From: Gavia stellata
Taxonomy: Eukaryota > Chordata > Aves > Gaviiformes > Gaviidae
NCBI RefSeq assembly: GCF_030936135.1
Contig: NC_082620.1
Location: 1,364,001 to 1,428,000, forward strand
Reading direction: 5' to 3'
Length of the DNA stretch: 64,000 nt
Translations under genes and position numbers: made by a program
Notes under the pieces: generated by a model
Seen by the model: the letters and a program-made list of their open reading frames with translations, nothing else
The model's database searches: none
Told to the model about the DNA's origin: nothing
Shown: piece after piece, positions 46,301-62,444 of the stretch
Position numbering within the stretch: the first letter of the stretch is position 1
Layout of the letters: each line of letters begins with the position of its first letter

Positions 46301-48507
46301 ACCGAAAACGCGGTCACCAAGGACGGCATCCTGCACTACAAGGCAGGGACCTCTTACCTGGGCAAGGAGCAGTGGAAGACCTGCTTCGTGGTGCTCAGGT
46401 GGGCGTTGGGGCTGTGGGTCGGGACTGGGGTCAGCTAGGGCTCACCAGAGAAGGTGCTGGGACCAGTTTGCTGCCCAGGAGCTGCTTGGGAGATGGAGGA
46501 GACCCATCTTGTCACCTGGGAGGCTCAATCCACCAGTTGTGGCTGCCCAGCAGCAGGAATGCAACGCTACAGGGCTGTGTGGGTGGAGGGCAGGGCAGGA
46601 GCGGCTGTGGGACCGAAGGCAGAGGGTGTTTGTGCAGTTGCTGGAGCCGAGCTGACTCCAGTTAACGCCTCTCTCATCTTCCCAAACGGCAGCAACGGGA
46701 TCTTGTACCAGTACCCGGACCGCACGGATGTCACCCCTCTGCTCTCCATCAACATGGGGTAAGAGGCTGGTAGGATGTGGCACCCAGACTCGGCAGGGGT
46801 CTGGGGATCGGGAGCTCCTTGGGATGTTCAGGGAGGTGTTTCAGGGCAGATTATGACCTAGTCCGTGCCGCAGGACTCCCTGCTTGCTCCTGGCTGGGTA
46901 CAGATGCCCATTTGCTTTGGCTCCGATGTGTGTAGCTGGAGATGGGCTCATTTCCTCCTGCATGGAGGTTTTTGCACGCCAAGCCCACCCTTTGATGGGG
47001 AATTGGCCTCTGAAGGGATGACGTACCCCTCCAAGAGCCATGCTGGGAGACCCACCGTGCTCAACTCCGGCTCTACCACCATGTGCAGAGACGGAGGTCA
47101 TCCTTGGAGCAACCGCAGAGGATGTCACAAATGGGAAACGAGTGCTTGAGGGGAAAAGGGGTGACGTGCAGCGCAGGGAGGGCAGATGGAGGCGGTTTTC
47201 AGGCTAGCACTGGCCGGTCCATCTCGCTGATCTCCGTCCTCCCCCCTCTCTCCCAGCGGCGAGCAGTGCGGGGGATGCAGGCGCTCCAACACCACCGACC
47301 GGCCCCACTCCTTCCAGGTGATCCTGACGGACCGGCCCTCCCTGGAGCTGAGCGCCGAGAACGAGGAAGACATGGCGGACTGGATGCAGTACTTCTGCCA
47401 GGCTGTCTCCAAAGGGGTGAGCCGGGGACAGGCCCCCAAACACGGGTGCATCGACCTCCTCCTTCGCTCGGAGCCCCTTGGGCACAGCCCAGCCAGCACG
47501 GAGCTGCTTACAGGAGCAGGGATGTCTGGCAGGGATGGAGCAGGCAGTTTTCTCCCAAGCCAGGAGGGCTTCCCCATGGGGCACCCCATGGAGATGGGAC
47601 ACCTTCGTGCCAGATTTTAACCCCCGCCTTCCCCACCCCGTGCAGGTGATCCCCCAGGGTGTTGCCCCCACGCCTTGCGTCCCCTGCTGCCTCGTGCTGA
47701 CGGACGAGAAGGCTTTCACCTGCCACGAGGACTGCCAGACAAGCTTCTTCCGCTCGCTGGGCACCGTGGAGCTGACAGACATCACCGCCATCTCCACGGA
47801 GGCCGGCAAGGAGTACTGTATCCTGGTGAGTGTGGTGCTGCGGGACCGGCCGGCCCGGGGCTGGGGAAGGACGGCGGTGGTAACGCCCGTCCCCTCTCTT
47901 GGTGTTTAGGAGTTTGCTCAGGACCGCAAGCAGTTCCTGCCCCCCTGGGTCCTCTATTTTAGTTGCACTACAGAACTGGAGAGGTTCCTCTCGGCGTTGA
48001 ATGACGCGTGGAGGAACATCTACCAGGTGAGTGTGTGAGGCTGCATCACAGCCTTCCTCCGGCGAGGAAGGGCAAACGGGGCCAGTGCCCTCCGAGGAAG
48101 GAGTGGGTGAATTTTTCCCTGCAGGGTTGAACCCACCTTTCCCACGAAGGGCAGGAGAGCCACGGAGCTCCTCCGTGTCTGTATAACTGGGGGATGTGGG
48201 ATTCAGAGCCTGAGTCCCCTGGCAAGGGGGGCCATGAGCATCCAGGGCTGGCAAGAGGAGTGGGGAGGAACCTGGGTCAGCCCCGTCCCACTCCATCACC
48301 CGTATTTATGACACAGGCGACTTTCCCGTTGTTCGTTCCCCTCCTGACTGCCCCGCACACGTGTTTCAGGTCGACCTCCTGCACAAGACCATTCTGGACG
48401 CCGCAGTCAAGAAGAAATGCGAAGACGCTCAGAGCCTCATCGACAGCGCCTGGCAGCGCAGCGACAGCCTCTGCCGCGGGCGAGCGGAGCGGGACCCCTG
48501 GTGTTAA
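22301..48507 (+). CDS. PLEKHM2: PLEKHM2 / SKIP, lysosome-kinesin adaptor (1008 aa, 20 coding exons)
   Basis: Coding exons: 22301-22360, 34331-34437, 34582-34691, 35623-35722, 36273-36360, 36870-37056, 39219-39278, 41940-42174, 43330-44109, 44373-44442, 44531-44621, 44953-45017, 45364-45452, 45988-46120, 46208-46398, 46693-46758, 47257-47416, 47646-47825, 47910-48026 and 48370-48507. They sum to 3027 bases, 1008 aa against 1019 in human. An N-terminal RUN domain (about residues 36-158) binds ARL8 on lysosomes. Two tryptophan-acidic motifs that bind kinesin light chain sit at W207 (LEWDD) and W236 (DWED), the human positions. A Lys-rich patch (KKKKTGKKKK) opens exon 43330. A PH domain lies at about 763-863. 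The protein moves lysosomes and Salmonella tubules towards the cell edge. The start is the conserved MEPAEVKDRILE, in good context. Exon 39219-39278 is 60 bases and phase-symmetric, so skipping it would remove the W236 motif without shifting the frame. Confidence 0.97.
22385..22900 (+). repeat. Degenerate G-rich tandem repeat at the start of PLEKHM2 intron 1
   Basis: Imperfect units based on TGTGGGGCTGGGGACAGCCC followed by TGGGGACTCCC, fading out by about 22.9 kb. It lies immediately downstream of the CpG island, so the promoter is bracketed by tandem repeats on both sides. Confidence 0.7.
22901..34330 (+). other. PLEKHM2 intron 1, remainder; no gene recognised
   Basis: About 11.4 kb of mixed-composition sequence. 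I see short homopolymer runs (T/A near 25850, A14 at 29857-29870), a purine-rich GAAGGAAAG patch near 31785, and no transposon that I can name. A 60-codon frame at 24664-24846 begins after a TTGCAG and ends SDIILEDSQD; I cannot tie it to any family. First introns of this size often hold enhancers, but nothing specific can be shown here. Confidence 0.6.
38138..38246 (+). repeat. 17-bp perfect inverted repeat with 75-nt loop in PLEKHM2 intron 6
   Basis: The left arm (38138-38154, TGCTTATGCCAAACCTC) is exactly complementary to the right arm (38230-38246). The left arm lies in a 32-base segment (38133-38164) flanked by a good acceptor (TTTGCTTTCAG) and a consensus donor (CAG then GTAAGTG). That segment would shift the frame if spliced in. 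Whether it is a small transposon remnant, an RNA hairpin or chance is open. Confidence 0.7.
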
Positions 48508-49565
48508 CCCTGCCCGGGGGGGAAGGACGGCTGACAGGGACCCATTTTTGGAGAGCAGGGCCTGTATCCGGCTGCCCCGCAGCCAACTGGCACCCCAAAC
48601 CCTCCTGCCATCGCTCGGTCCCCACCAGGAACGTGCCTGCAGGCGTGGGCCCCGCACCCTATCCCCACCACACTTCCACCAAGGTGGGGACATCCAGCGT
48701 GTTTTGGGGAGCAACCGGACGCTTCACCGCGCTGGAGGCGAGGCCGAGCGAGGCCGCTTTCCTTGTACAGCCGTGCAGGCGAGCCTGCGCCCTCCTCCTC
48801 GTCCAGCTGCCACAGGGCAAAATAATTTGCCGTTCACGGAATGATATCCCACTAGTAGCGAGGGAGAGGCGGGGAGCAGGGTGGGCTGGGGATGAGCATT
48901 CCCCCGTCGCGGTGGGGAGCGGGACTGAGGAGTTGTTCATTTTAGAACAGGGTTGGGGCGCGCAGGTGGCGAGACGGGAACACTAAATCGCTACCGTGCA
49001 TGTTTTCTCCTTGCTAATACAATCACTGAGTACGGCACTGCTTCGCCTCCTCATTCTCCCGACATCTCCTGGCGCCAGGAGATCTCGCCCGGGGCCTCCG
49101 GACATCACAAAACCACTCCCCAGCCTGTCGATGAAATTTGAGGTTAAGGAAGAAGGACCGGGGCCAAAAATTTTGGCCCTGAATATCCCAGCGGGGTTTT
49201 AGGAGATCTCAGAAGCCGGTTTGAGGTTTGGACGCTGGCCCCATGTGCCGAGGGAGAGAAGAGATTGAGTCCGATGTTCTTCAGGTGTCCTAAGGGACGT
49301 TGTCCCACGGCTGCCACCAAGCACGTCCCCATCTTCTCGGCTCGCTGCATCCCAGGCCAGCGAGGACCTGCTGCCGCTTGCCCTCTACAGCGAAGCCCTT
49401 TGGGGCACAACCCCAGCTTTTAAATAATAATAATAATCTGGAGACCTTCTCATGTAATATACGTTCACGGGGCCTTTTTCTGGGAGGAAATGTACGTGAC
49501 TGAATGTATATGTATATACATCTGCTTCCTTTCCCCCTCCCCAAATAAATATTCGTTGGTAACTC
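48508..49565 (+). other. PLEKHM2 3' UTR
   Basis: About 1.06 kb from the stop codon to the poly(A) region. It contains an (AAT)n run near 49425 and an ATATGTATATAC stretch shortly before the poly(A) signal. There is no coding frame of note. Confidence 0.7.
49544..49549 (+). terminator. PLEKHM2 polyadenylation signal AATAAA
   Basis: The first canonical AATAAA after the PLEKHM2 stop, followed by TATTCGTTGGT. Composition changes to poly-C/G-rich intergenic sequence just after it. Confidence 0.75.
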
Positions 49566-52822
<3,257 letters not shown>

Positions 52823-52851
52823 GATGGGCTCCCGGCCCCACCGCGGCCGTT

Positions 52852-52857
52852 AATAAA
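52852..52857 (+). terminator. SLC25A34 polyadenylation signal AATAAA
   Basis: It lies only 30 bases after the stop codon and is followed by a T/GT-rich stretch (TTTTTCTATTTTTGGCG), so the 3' UTR is extremely short. Confidence 0.85.
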
Positions 52858-53240
52858 GGGGTTTTTCTATTTTTGGCGTCATTTTGGGGTCTTTGGGGTG
52901 GTGCAAATTGGGGGGGGGGGGGTGTTCATGCCCTGCAAAGCCAGGACGTGAAACGCCGCCATGCGTCGGGCTGGAGAGGATAGCGGTGATGGCGGGGCGG
53001 GGGGGATTAAAGATGCTGGTGGTCCCCAAGCCCCACCATGTGCATCCCATCACTGCATCCTCTCGCCACCCTAATTTTCCCCTCCACGGGGCAGCTGGAG
53101 CCCCGGCCAGAGGAGCTGAGCTCCAGCTGCTGTCGCTTGCCCCGGCAATGATTTACTAGCCATGGGGGGCCGCTCCCAGCCTCCGCCCCGCGGACCTTGG
53201 AGCCAGGGCCTGGCTACGCCGTGGCTCCTCTCCACCGAAA
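52858..53240 (+). other. Spacer between SLC25A34 and TMEM82; TMEM82 promoter region
   Basis: Fewer than 400 bases separate the two genes. It includes a poly-G run (about 52911-52922) and GGCGGGGCGGGGGGG. No clear TATA box was seen. Any TMEM82 promoter has to fit here or reach into SLC25A34. Confidence 0.55.
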
Positions 53241-56360
<3,120 letters not shown>

Positions 56361-57039
56361 TAAGCCGCGGGATGTAACCGGCATCAGAAACTCAGGGTGG
56401 CTTCGCCCGGCTCCCCGAAACACGAGCACCCCTCAAATCCTCCCTGTTGCAGATACCCCATGGGGACGAAGCAAAAAAGGGCTCCTGGAAGGTGCTTGAC
56501 CCCATCCCACAGTGTGGGAGGCTGCGGGGAGGCTCACGCGGCCCCGGGTTTTTGGGGGACCCCGCGAGGCTGTGGCAGTGCTGGGGTTTTGCTCCCTGGT
56601 CCCGCCGGGGACGCAGGATGCTGATGGATGTCCCCGTCCTCAGTGGCTGCAGGGCCGCACCGTTGCAGTGCAAGGGCATCAGGGGGCTTATAAATCCCAG
56701 AAAATAAAGTTTTTTCCAGCAAAATCTGTGGGCAGAGCAAGCTGGGATTCCATCGTGCTGGAGAGGGGCTTGGGAACGGCTGCGGTGCAGCTTTTTGAAG
56801 GAGGTGGGCGATGCGGTTTCTCCCTGGTAAGGGAAACTGAGGCACAGAGGGGGTGACCCTCCAGCTGAGAGGTGCCCCCGTGCCTCAGTTTCCCCACCCG
56901 GCTTGCAGCCGGTTGTGCCGTGCTGTGGGGCACCAGACCCTGCGCAGTTGGGGTGCAGGATTTGGAGAGGGAGGGAGGCCCCAGCAGCGGCTGCTTCCCT
57001 GGGCAGGACCCCCCTCCCTGGCCCCAAGGCAGGGAACAG
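56361..57039 (+). other. TMEM82 3' UTR and start of the TMEM82-FBLIM1 spacer
   Basis: The 3' UTR should end after the AATAAA at 56703. The rest is GC-rich unique sequence without a coding frame I can support. Confidence 0.6.
56703..56708 (+). terminator. TMEM82 polyadenylation signal AATAAA
   Basis: The first AATAAA after the stop (343 bases), followed by a T-rich stretch (GTTTTTTCC). Confidence 0.8.
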
Positions 57040-57535
57040 GAGAGGGGCTGGGGCAGTACGGGGCATCCTGGGGCTGTATGGGGCAGTACGGGGCATCCTG
57101 GGGCTGTATGGGGGCTTAGGGGGCCACCTGGGGCTGTATAGGGGCACATGGGCATCCTGGGGGTGTATGGGGTGGTACCTGGGACAACCTAGGGGTGTTG
57201 GGGCATCCAGGGCTGTACGGGGCACCCTGGGGACATGGGGCACCCTGTGGGTGCCTGGGGCTATCGGGGGGTCCATAGGACAACCTGGGGGGGAGGCATG
57301 GGTCATCCCAGAGCACATAGGGGCACCCGAGGGGCCGTGGGGCAGCCAGAGGGCTCAGGGGGCACCCTGAGGACATAGGGGCACCCTTGGGTCCATAAGG
57401 CACCCTGAGGTCCCATGGAGAACCCCGGGGTGCATGAGGCAGTCAGAGGGGCTCACGGGGCACCCCAGGGTGCATAGGGCATCCTAAGGACCTATGGGGC
57501 ACCCCAGGGTGCATGGGGCACCCTAAGGACATGTG
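57040..57535 (+). repeat. Second GGGG-N6 decamer minisatellite, between TMEM82 and FBLIM1
   Basis: Same unit words as the TMEM82 intron 4 array (GGGGCATCCT, GGGGCTGTAT, GGGGCAGTAC) with the same 10-base period, decaying towards 57535. The nearest part of the intron array lies 1.1 kb away. The orientation is the same in both. Confidence 0.9.
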
Positions 57536-57559
57536 CACCCCCCCCGCCCCGCCCGGAGC

Positions 57560-57723
57560 CGTGGGGCAGGCAGGGGGGAGGAGGAAGGGAGGAGGAGGAG
57601 GAGGAGGAGGAGGGAGGGAGGAAGGGGCGGTGATGCCGGGCGGCTCTGCCTCCCCGCTGCCCCCGCCGTGCCGGGCAGGGCGCGCCCGCGGAGCGCACGG
57701 AGGGACCCGCACCGGCTCCCCAG
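57560..57723 (+). promoter_or_regulatory. Candidate FBLIM1 promoter and non-coding first exon
   Basis: A CpG-rich block (GGGGCGG, GGGCGCGCCCGCGG) with a (GGA)n run at about 57580-57612, ending in a CAG-GTAGGG donor at 57724. Mammalian FBLIM1 has a non-coding first exon some distance upstream, so this is a reasonable site. A second possible non-coding exon is 58823-59082 (acceptor TTTTCTGCAG, donor GTGAGTGG). Neither can be confirmed without transcripts. Confidence 0.4.
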
Positions 57724-58080
57724 GTAGGGGACAGGGCCACCCCCCCGAGGGGCAGGCGGGGCTGCAGGGCCACCCCCGGGCAGGCGACAGCCCCCCCGGG
57801 TAGGGGACACCCCCCCCCCCCCCCCCCAAGGTAGGACCCCGCCAGGTAGGGGACAGGGGCCACCCGCAGGTAGGGGACACCCCCAGGTATGGGAGTGGGG
57901 ACACCCCCAGGTAGGGGACAGGGGTCACCCTAAGATGGGACACGGGACCCCCCCCCGAGTAATGGGGTAAAGACCGCAGAGCTGTCCTGGGACGGGACAA
58001 GGGGACCAAGAGCCACACCTAGGTAGGGGACAGGGGACACCCCCAGGTATGGGATTGGGGACATCCCCAGGTAGGGGAGG
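57721..58080 (+). repeat. Array of CAGGTAGGGGACA units (splice-donor-like)
   Basis: About nine to ten copies of CAGGTAGGGG, or the variants GGGTAGGGG and CAGGTATGGG, spaced 15-90 bases apart with C-run spacers (for example 57721, 57843, 57867, 57883, 57908, 58020, 58043, 58068). Each copy fits the 5' splice-site consensus CAG-GTRNGG. The first copy is the donor proposed for the candidate first exon. Confidence 0.8.
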
Positions 58081-59911
58081 GGGGGCTCTCAAGTTGCAGG
58101 GACACGGCGGGGCCATCGCCACTTAGGGGACAGGGCACCCCCGGGTGGGGTACAGAGGGTTGCGGGGCTACCCGGTGGGGGACAGGGGATTGGGGGGGGG
58201 GGGGGGGCTGCAAGGCCACCCCCCTGGTAAGGGACAAGGGGACGGCTGGGCCACTTGGGGAAGGGACAAGGGGACACCAAGGGCTGTGTGTCCCCCACGC
58301 TGTCCCTTCTCCCTTGGGCATCCTCAAAGCGCCCTCCAAGGGGTCCCCAGGGCAGGGGATGGAGTTGGGGGACGGCTGTAGGAGGGCCATGTCCCATCCC
58401 AATTTTGGGGGGTGTGGAGGGTGCCCCGTAAGTGGCCCTGTCCCCGTTGGTCCCACCTGGGCTCCCACCCCAGGAGATTTTGGGGGGTAATGCTTGCAGC
58501 AAACAGGGGGGAGCCCTGCCCAATGTGGCCTCGGCCATCCCGAAACAGGACAGAGCTACGTGGGGGGGACCCCATAAAAAGAAAAAAGGGGGGAGGGTGA
58601 ACCCCGTTAATGCACTCCTCAAGCCTTGACCACCCCGATGGCCCCCGGCTGGGGGGGATCCGGGGGGTGCCGCCATGGGGCCGCCGGGATCCCGTCAGCC
58701 CCAGCACAAAGAGGAATGCGACGAGCACATGGTTCCCATTAGCCCCGGAGATTTTTTTTTTTTCTTTTTCGGGTTGTTTTTTTATGATTATTACTTTTGT
58801 TTTCCCCCCTATTTTCTGCAGCTCAGCTGGGGAGGAGGAAAAGCGGTGGCTCCCGCGGGCGAGGATTTGAGCGGCCGGGCAAAGGCTGGCAGCGCCGGAG
58901 CCCGTTTGGGGTTTCGCCGGCGGGGAGGGAGGGAAGGAGGGAGCGAAGCTGCCCGGGGATTTTTCCTTTTTAATCCCTTCCCCTACTTGAGTCAGAGGCT
59001 GAAGTCACCGGCGTGCACATCCCGAAGCTTTTCCCCTGCCACGGGGGGACCGGCTGCCCCCCAAAAGGATGCACTGATGTCTGTGAGTGGGATTTTGGGG
59101 CAGTGAAACTGCCTCGTGCCGGGGCATGAGACCGGGCAACTCATCACACAGGTATTTTTCAGGCCACCAATTCATTTTGGGGATGAATCCTGCTTCACCG
59201 GTGCAGCGCCCTGGCTAAAGCCTTGGGGTTCCTCCCCCCTCCCAACCATCCCATTTGGAAGGGGAAGCTTCACTCCAGCTGCTTTTCCCGTTGGGAAGCT
59301 GAATAAACAGCCCTTTTCCTTCCCGAGCAGGGTTTATCGGGGTCGGGCGCATCCTGCCTCCGTCGCTGGGCGATGCTCAGGGGCCGTTTCGGTGACGGGG
59401 ACGCAGCTATTCACGGCATCGTACCTCGGTTTCCCCATCTGCAAAAATAAAGGGGGGGTGCCCCGAGCTGGGAGAGATTAGCAGGGAAATGGGGGTAAGT
59501 GGGGAGGGAACGGGAACTAGAAACACTCAAAAAAAAAGGGTTTGCAAAAGCAGATCCTGTTGCAATCCCATTTTTAAAAGGAAAGGTGGGTTTTCCTGCT
59601 GCCCACAGGGATTTAATCCCAGGTGGGGGCAATAACAGAAAATAAAGGGGGCTAAAATGCTTACAAGAGGGCTGGGTTTGGCCTCAGAGGCACGAAAATG
59701 GGTGATTTCAGCTGCTGCTTTGCTGGGACCCTTTACCCTGTGTCCTCCCAGGCGCAAGACCATTTATTGCCATGACGTGGGATGGGGACGCTCATTCCTT
59801 CTCCCTTTCCGGGAGGAAGGCGGGTTGAGGCCGAAGGGCAGCACGGCTGCGGGAGCTGCCTGTGCACCCGCATTTTTCGCTCCCTTTTATTTTCCCCAAA
59901 ATCAAACCCAG
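58081..59911 (+). other. FBLIM1 upstream region or first intron; no coding gene recognised
   Basis: GC-rich to about 58.7 kb, including a G run near 58195, then mixed. It holds a possible non-coding exon (58823-59082). AATAAA motifs near 59303, 59446 and 59640 are not followed by anything gene-like. Confidence 0.55.
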
Positions 59912-59936
59912 GTCTGTCCCTTCTGCGGCTTCAGCG

Positions 59937-62014
59937 ATGCTGCCGGGGAAAGCGGAGAAGAGGATCGCTTCATCAGTCTTCATCACCCTGGTGCCACCGC
60001 GGAGGGAGGCGGCCACCAAGGAGCAAACCCAAAGGGAGCTGCAGCCGGATGGTGCTGAGGTCCCCGGCACCCGTCGTCCCCGGACCCCACCGCTGCAGCC
60101 CCCCGTGTTGCCCAATGGAGGTGAGAGGTGTCCGTGGGGGGGCTGCACGTGGTGCCAGGAGGATGGTGATGGTGCTGAGGATGCTGCGGAGATGCTTTGC
60201 TAAAGGATGCCTGTGCAGGCAGGAGGGGATGTGGGTTTTTTTGGGGGGGTTATTCCCCAAATCCCTGCACCCACCCCGGGATGGATCCGGCTGCCGGGGA
60301 AGGGCTGTGTTTGCTCTCCGTTGCTGGGCGCTTATCAGCGCTGTTTGTCCCCTCTGGCTGGGACGGCGTTTGCTTTTGGGGCAGGTCGATGAGCGCTGCT
60401 GCAAAGCTGTCGGGGCGTTATTGTGACAGGGTGTTATTGGACATTATTGCCCCCCCTAAACCCACCGTGTCCGGCTTTCGCCACAGAAATCCGCCCAGGG
60501 AACCCAGTGCCTTTGTCCCCGCCAGTCCTTGTCCTCTCCGAAGCGCCCCAGCCCTTGTCTGCGGAGGCGCTGGGTCCAGCGCTGCAGCAACTGGATCTGG
60601 CAGCACCCGCTGCCCTCCAGGTGAGGACAATGGGGTGCAATCACCCCAGTGCCTCAGTTTCCCCACCTGCAAGAGCATAAACGTAACATGCCTTCTCCTT
60701 CCCCTGCTCACCAGGCCCCTTCCGCCTTCCCTGCCGAATTGAGGCCACCCAAATTTTGCCAGGAGCAAGCAGGCAAGCCACGGTGGCAGGATGCAAATGG
60801 GCACCCAGAGAGGGATGGCTCCAGAGGTAAGTGCAGCTGCACAGTGCAGGCTCGTCCCCAGCTGGGGAAACTGAGGCACGCAGCACCGAACCCCTCTCCC
60901 TTCTTTCCACAGACATCTGCGCCTTTTGCCACAAAGCAGTGGGGCCGCGGGAGCCGACAGTGGAGGCGATGCGGAAGCAGTACCATGCTGACTGCTTCAC
61001 CTGCCGGACGTGCCACCGGCTCCTGGCCGGTCAGCGCTACTACCAAAAAGACGGGCGCCCCACGTGCGACGCCTGCTACCAGGTACCCATCCTCCCTCGG
61101 GGACAACCAGCACCCTCGGGGGGGGTGGCAGGAGATGCAGTCCCTTGGAGGGGGAGCTGGCATCTCATAGCGTGTGCCCCCCAAACCCCAGGCCACGCTG
61201 GAGAAATGCGCCAAGTGCCAGGGGCTGATCACAGAGCGCATCGTCCGTGCCCTGGGCAAGGGCTACCACCCCGGCTGCTTCTCCTGTGCCGCCTGCGGCC
61301 GGGCCATCGGTGCCGAGAGCTTCGCCGTGGATGAACACAATGAGGTGTACTGCGTGGCCGACTTCTACAGGTTGGGGAGCACGGAAACAGGGGAGCATCC
61401 CCCACGTTGGGGGGGTCTGGCTCATCCCTGTCACCCCACAGGGCTCATGCCGCCCCGGTTTGCTCCCATCAGGAAATACGCCACGGTTTGCAGCGCCTGC
61501 GAGCACCCCATCATCCCCCGTGAGGACAAAGACACCTACAAGATCGAGTGCCTGGGACGCAGTTTCCATGAGAGCTGCTACCGCTGCGAGGTACAGCCCT
61601 GACGGGCCCCCAAAAGCCGAGGGGTTTGGCACTGAGCCTTTGCTAAGCACAGCCACGGGGCTCACGGCGCCTGGAGTTGGTTTTTAGCCACCAGTTTATC
61701 TTCCAAGTGACAGGGAGGGGGAAAAATAAATAAACTGGGTGAAAAAGATGTTGCGTTCGGCTAGGAGAGCTTCAGCTTTTCAGGCTTTTGATGTAGTTTA
61801 TTGCTTTTTCCGGGTGCTGGTGGGTTTTGCAGGAAAGATGGGATGCAACGCAGCATGGGGACCCCTAAAACGTGGCCTCCCTTTTCCCTCTCGCCCCCAG
61901 AGCTGCGGGACGCCCCTGTCACCGGAGCCGACAGAGAATGGGTGCTACCCTCTGGACAACCACCTCTTCTGCAAGTCCTGCCATGTCCGCCAGCGAAACG
62001 AGTCGTCCTGCTAA
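59937..62014 (+). CDS. FBLIM1: FBLIM1 / migfilin, filamin-binding LIM protein (336 aa, seven coding exons)
   Basis: Exons 59937-60120 (acceptor at 59911), 60487-60620, 60715-60826, 60913-61082, 61192-61370, 61473-61590 and 61901-62014; 1011 bases, 336 aa against 373 in human. The N-terminus, EKRIASSVFITLVPPRR, is the filamin-binding strand, nearly as in human. The middle is Pro/Ala-rich. Three LIM zinc-finger pairs follow: CAFC to CDAC (about residues 145-198), CAKC to the VADFY stretch (about 206-260) and CSAC to CKSC (about 265-328), with all visible zinc ligands present. Migfilin sits at focal adhesions and cell-cell junctions, linking filamin, kindlin-2 (FERMT2) and VASP. Unlike human, the middle has no run of six or more prolines, the VASP-binding element. 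The start MLPGKAEKR differs slightly from human MASKPEKR but is the only Met in place. Confidence 0.95.
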
Positions 62015-62438
62015 AACGCTGGGGCTCAACCTCCGTCTTCCAGCGCTGGACACCAAAAAGGGGGTGCAATCACCGGACTGCACCCTGCGGCCGGCCCCGG
62101 GTGCCCGCTGCACCCCCAAATAGCTGCAGGACTGGAGTTTTCGTCACCGAGATGTACCCAGGACTCCGACCCGCTGGGCTGGCCAGGCGGAGAAGCGCAG
62201 ATACAGTGTCCTGGCATGGCTCTGTGCTCGTTATGAGCGTAAAAAGCCCTGGCAGAGCAGCGGTGGTGGAGGAGCTGAGGTTTTGTTCACTTATTTCTTT
62301 TTTTAAACTCCTTTTCCAAGGCCGGTTTGGTTTCCTTGGGTGTTTTTTCTTTCTTCTTGAGCTTCTTTGGGGTTTCACTTAAACATTTCTCTCTGCGGTG
62401 ATGCAGAGAGCGGGCACTGATTTAGTTAATTGCAGTTA

Positions 62439-62444
62439 AATAAA
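62439..62444 (+). terminator. FBLIM1 polyadenylation signal AATAAA
   Basis: AATAAA about 425 bases after the stop; the only canonical signal in a good position. The downstream flank is AT-rich. Confidence 0.75.
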
